Source: a virus. Taken from it: a stretch of 29,427 nt of DNA. Below are positions 28,057 to 29,427 of this stretch, piece after piece; the stretch's first letter is position 1, and each line of letters begins with the position of its first letter. Position numbers and translations under genes: made by a program. Below the pieces are notes generated by a model that saw nothing but the letters and a program-made list of their open reading frames with translations, was not told the DNA's origin and did no database searches. The stretch spans positions 1-29,427 of IMG/VR virus record IMGVR_UViG_3300020152_000051; one strand, written 5' to 3'.

Positions 28057-28170
28057 ACACGACGTAACGGCTCGCGACCAGATGTGATCGCGGGCCGGAG
28101 TTTGGGACACGAATAGGACTAGCTCATGCGAGACTAGCGACGACCTGGGTACGACCCAGAGGGGGTAATG

Positions 28171-28497
28171 ATGCAGACGCAGACGCACGAACAGTACATC
28201 GAGTCGGTGGTCCGGCAGATCGCCAAGCTGACCCCGATGCGGCACGCGGAGGTGCAGTTGTGCATGGCGATGCAGGTTCGCGATGCCATGGCCGAGAGTG
28301 GCATCAACGAGACCACGGCGTTTTCCATCGTGGACGTGGCGAACCAGGCGATTGCCCACTGGATGCGGATTCGGGCACACGCCGAGCCGTTCATCCCGCG
28401 CGACGAGGAAGAGGCCGAGCCGGTGTCCATGGCGGCGCGCGATGCGGGCGAGCCCGAGATGCCGCCGGTGCATGTGGGGCAGGCGACGAGCAACTAA
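28171..28497 (+). CDS. Small acidic protein, unknown
   Basis: A 108-aa protein starting MQTQTHEQYIESVVRQIAKL. It is helical with many Met/Ala residues (LCMAMQVRDAMAESGINETT, VDVANQAIAHWMRIRAHA) and an acidic tail (PRDEEEAEPVSMAARDAGEP). The GGGGG site favours ATG 28171 over ATG 28168. A short hairpin just upstream could modulate translation. No family recognised. Confidence 0.6.
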   Translation: MQTQTHEQYIESVVRQIAKLTPMRHAEVQLCMAMQVRDAMAESGINETTAFSIVDVANQAIAHWMRIRAHAEPFIPRDEEEAEPVSMAARDAGEPEMPPVHVGQATSN

Positions 28498-28525
28498 CAA
28501 CGGCCGGGAGGCCAAAGGAGATCGA

Positions 28526-28708
28526 ATGAAAGTGTTCAACTCATTTCAGGCCGTAGTGCTTTTCGCCCTGTGGCCGTTCATCGTGCAGTGGCTGCGTGGG
28601 GCTGAGTTTGCCGGCCACACCGCGGCCTTCTGGGCTGCGATTGCCGCCTACATTGCAGGGTTCGTGGCGATGGTCGTGGCGGTTCGCGTGGCAATCGACT
28701 CCGACTGA
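28526..28708 (+). CDS. Small two-helix membrane protein
   Basis: A 60-aa protein with two transmembrane helices: FQAVVLFALWPFIVQWL (about 7-23) and AAFWAAIAAYIAGFVAMVVA (about 33-52), a short polar loop between and a DSD end. AAAGGAG is 5 nt upstream of the ATG. Size and topology would fit a class II-type holin, but no endolysin is adjacent, so this is only a possibility. Confidence 0.65.
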   Translation: MKVFNSFQAVVLFALWPFIVQWLRGAEFAGHTAAFWAAIAAYIAGFVAMVVAVRVAIDSD

Positions 28709-28914
28709 CCCTTACCGACCGTGTCGCCCGTGAGCGGACCATCGCGGGCAGGGGTGTGCCCCGCACCGGACGAAGCCTTCCTCCGGTGTGACGACCGTGG
28801 CGGCCGTGTGAATCAGCACGACCGCCGCCTTGGGGCTGGCGACGGTGCCAGCGATGCGCGAGCGGCCCGCTGCTGATGGCAAAGTGGCGGCGGGTCTTAG
28901 GAAAGGAGCGAACG
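28709..28914 (+). other. Hairpin-rich leader before the repeat-protein gene
   Basis: No ORF is supported. CACCGGA/TCCGGTG (from about 28772) and a GGCGG-C-CGTG stem with CACG-A-CCGCC (about 28809-28835) are clear hairpins. The segment ends in AAAGGAGCGAACG before ATG 28915. It may be a long structured leader. Confidence 0.4.
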
Positions 28915-29427
28915 ATGGCGAGCAAGCGTCAGACGGTACTGGTGTTGCGGACATGCAGTCAGGACATGACCAGCCGCAACAACTTTCGGTGGCCGAAGCG
29001 CGGCAGAGTCGAGGCGACGGACTGGCGCGATGACTACCGCTGCGGTGGCGGTCTGCACGGGCTGCTCTGGGGCGTCGGCGACGGCGAGTATCTCGACTGG
29101 TCCGCCGATGCGAAGTGGCTGGTAGTGGCGGTTGACCAGCGCGATCTGCGCACCGGGCAGGGCGAGCTGACGGACAAGTGCAAGTTCTGCTGCGGCACGG
29201 TGGTGTACTGCGGGGATCGCATTGGCGCAACGAGCTACCTGCTGAGGCACGGCGCGGCAGGTATGGCGGTGGTCGGGTGCATTTCTGCGGCAGGCGACTT
29301 TGGCACCGCCACCGCAGGCGACCGGGGCACCGCCACCGCAGGCCACGGGGGCACCGCCACCGCAGGCCACTGGGGCACCGCCACCGCAGGCGACGGGGGC
29401 ACCGCCACCGCAGGCCACTGGGGCACC
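28915..29427 (+). CDS. Phage protein with WP/CG-GLHG N-domain and octapeptide repeats (partial)
   Basis: At least 171 aa, running off the window. The N-terminal domain (about 1-125) shows NNFRWPKRGRVEATDW, CGGGLHGLLWGVGDGEYLDW, KWLVVAVDQ and GTVVYCGDRIGATSYLLRHG, a layout I associate with widespread small phage proteins of unknown role. From about residue 127 it becomes a tandem repeat of G-(D/H)-x-G-TATA, like repetitive beta-solenoid or ice-nucleation-type repeats. AAAGGAG precedes the ATG. It may be a large surface or DNA-mimic-like solenoid; function unknown. Confidence 0.75.
   Translation, partial: MASKRQTVLVLRTCSQDMTSRNNFRWPKRGRVEATDWRDDYRCGGGLHGLLWGVGDGEYLDWSADAKWLVVAVDQRDLRTGQGELTDKCKFCCGTVVYCGDRIGATSYLLRHGAAGMAVVGCISAAGDFGTATAGDRGTATAGHGGTATAGHWGTATAGDGGTATAGHWGT
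29293..29427 (+). repeat. 24-bp tandem repeat encoding 8-residue units
   Basis: Five full units begin at 29293, 29317, 29341, 29365 and 29389, and a sixth is cut by the window end. The consensus is GG(C)(G/C)AC-N3-GGCACCGCCACCGCA, with variation only in the codons giving D/H and F/R/G/W. It encodes G-D/H-x-G-T-A-T-A. Copy number could vary by replication slippage. Confidence 0.95.

Larger units (their letters stand above)
27018..28170 (+). other. 1.15-kb gene-poor, hairpin-rich region with three boxA-like repeats
   Basis: Only one short ORF (27746-27856) is supported here. Three identical 13-nt GCTCTTTGACAAC elements divide it, and each is bracketed by GC-rich hairpins: CCCGGC/GCCGGG (27088-27111) before the first; AGCCCGGC/GCCGGGCT (27403-27427) after the second; GACGG-GGCA/TGCC-CCGTC (28005-28031) before and GGCTCGCGA/TCGCGGGCC (28069-28096) after the third. 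A short CTGGG-TACGA-CCCAG hairpin sits just before the ribosome site at 28161. The pattern suggests a structured leader or non-coding RNA with antitermination sites. Confidence 0.65.

Noticed and set aside
29293-29427. CRISPR array
   Set aside because: The 24-bp units are contiguous, have no spacers and form one open reading frame, so they are coding tandem repeats.

Overview
This is a GC-rich dsDNA tailed-phage genome segment (free phage or prophage). Genes are packed almost entirely on the + strand, with ATGA-type overlaps, strong AGGAG-type ribosome sites and strand-shadow ORFs typical of high GC. The morphogenesis set (P27-like TerS, TerL, HK97 portal, S78 protease, HK97-fold capsid, gp6-like connector, head closure, gp10, DUF3168, tail tube, frameshifted chaperone pair, tape measure) indicates a long, non-contractile-tailed (siphovirus-type) virion. 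No sheath, integrase, lysis gene, tRNA or CRISPR is recognisable. The host cannot be fixed from sequence; several orphan structural proteins recall ones I associate with planctomycete prophages, but that is a weak impression.

Layout. 85-7066: packaging and head genes, interrupted at 3774-3911 by a recombination scar (a protease start fused to a second copy of the portal end). 7205-12105: connector and tail-completion genes, interspersed with two paralogous methyltransferase-glycosyltransferase fusion genes. 12124-14892: tail tube, chaperones with a textbook -1 frameshift signal, and tape measure. 14905-18021: orphan tail genes, two of them cysteine-rich. 18154-18564 (- strand): a self-contained secreted-protein gene with its own terminator, probably a moron. 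18635-19867: a control and replication-like region with a promoter-terminator pair that could make a ~80-nt RNA, a winged-helix-like protein, and a palindromic promoter.

19889-23415: an early-type operon with small proteins, an XRE-type regulator, a DUF3440/IbrA-like PAPS-reductase-fold protein, an IbrB-like ParB-fold protein and a tiny AT-hook-like protein, closed by a strong terminator. 23462-25157: three ribbon-helix-helix (RHH)-like regulators around a divergent control region with a near-consensus promoter and phased TGCATGTA sites. 25213-27017: small accessory genes. 27018-28170: about 1.15 kb mostly without convincing genes but rich in hairpins, with three identical 13-nt boxA-like elements. 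28171-29427: small genes and the start of a protein whose C-terminus is a 24-bp/8-residue tandem repeat cut by the window end.

Working model (inference): the + strand structural genes are one late transcription unit with hairpins trimming expression around the capsid genes. The regulatory middle holds at least four likely repressors and several operator-like palindromes. The most unusual content is the duplicated MT-GT fusions inside the connector cassette, the boxA-like hairpin-rich region, and the phased RHH control region driving an apparently leaderless mRNA.
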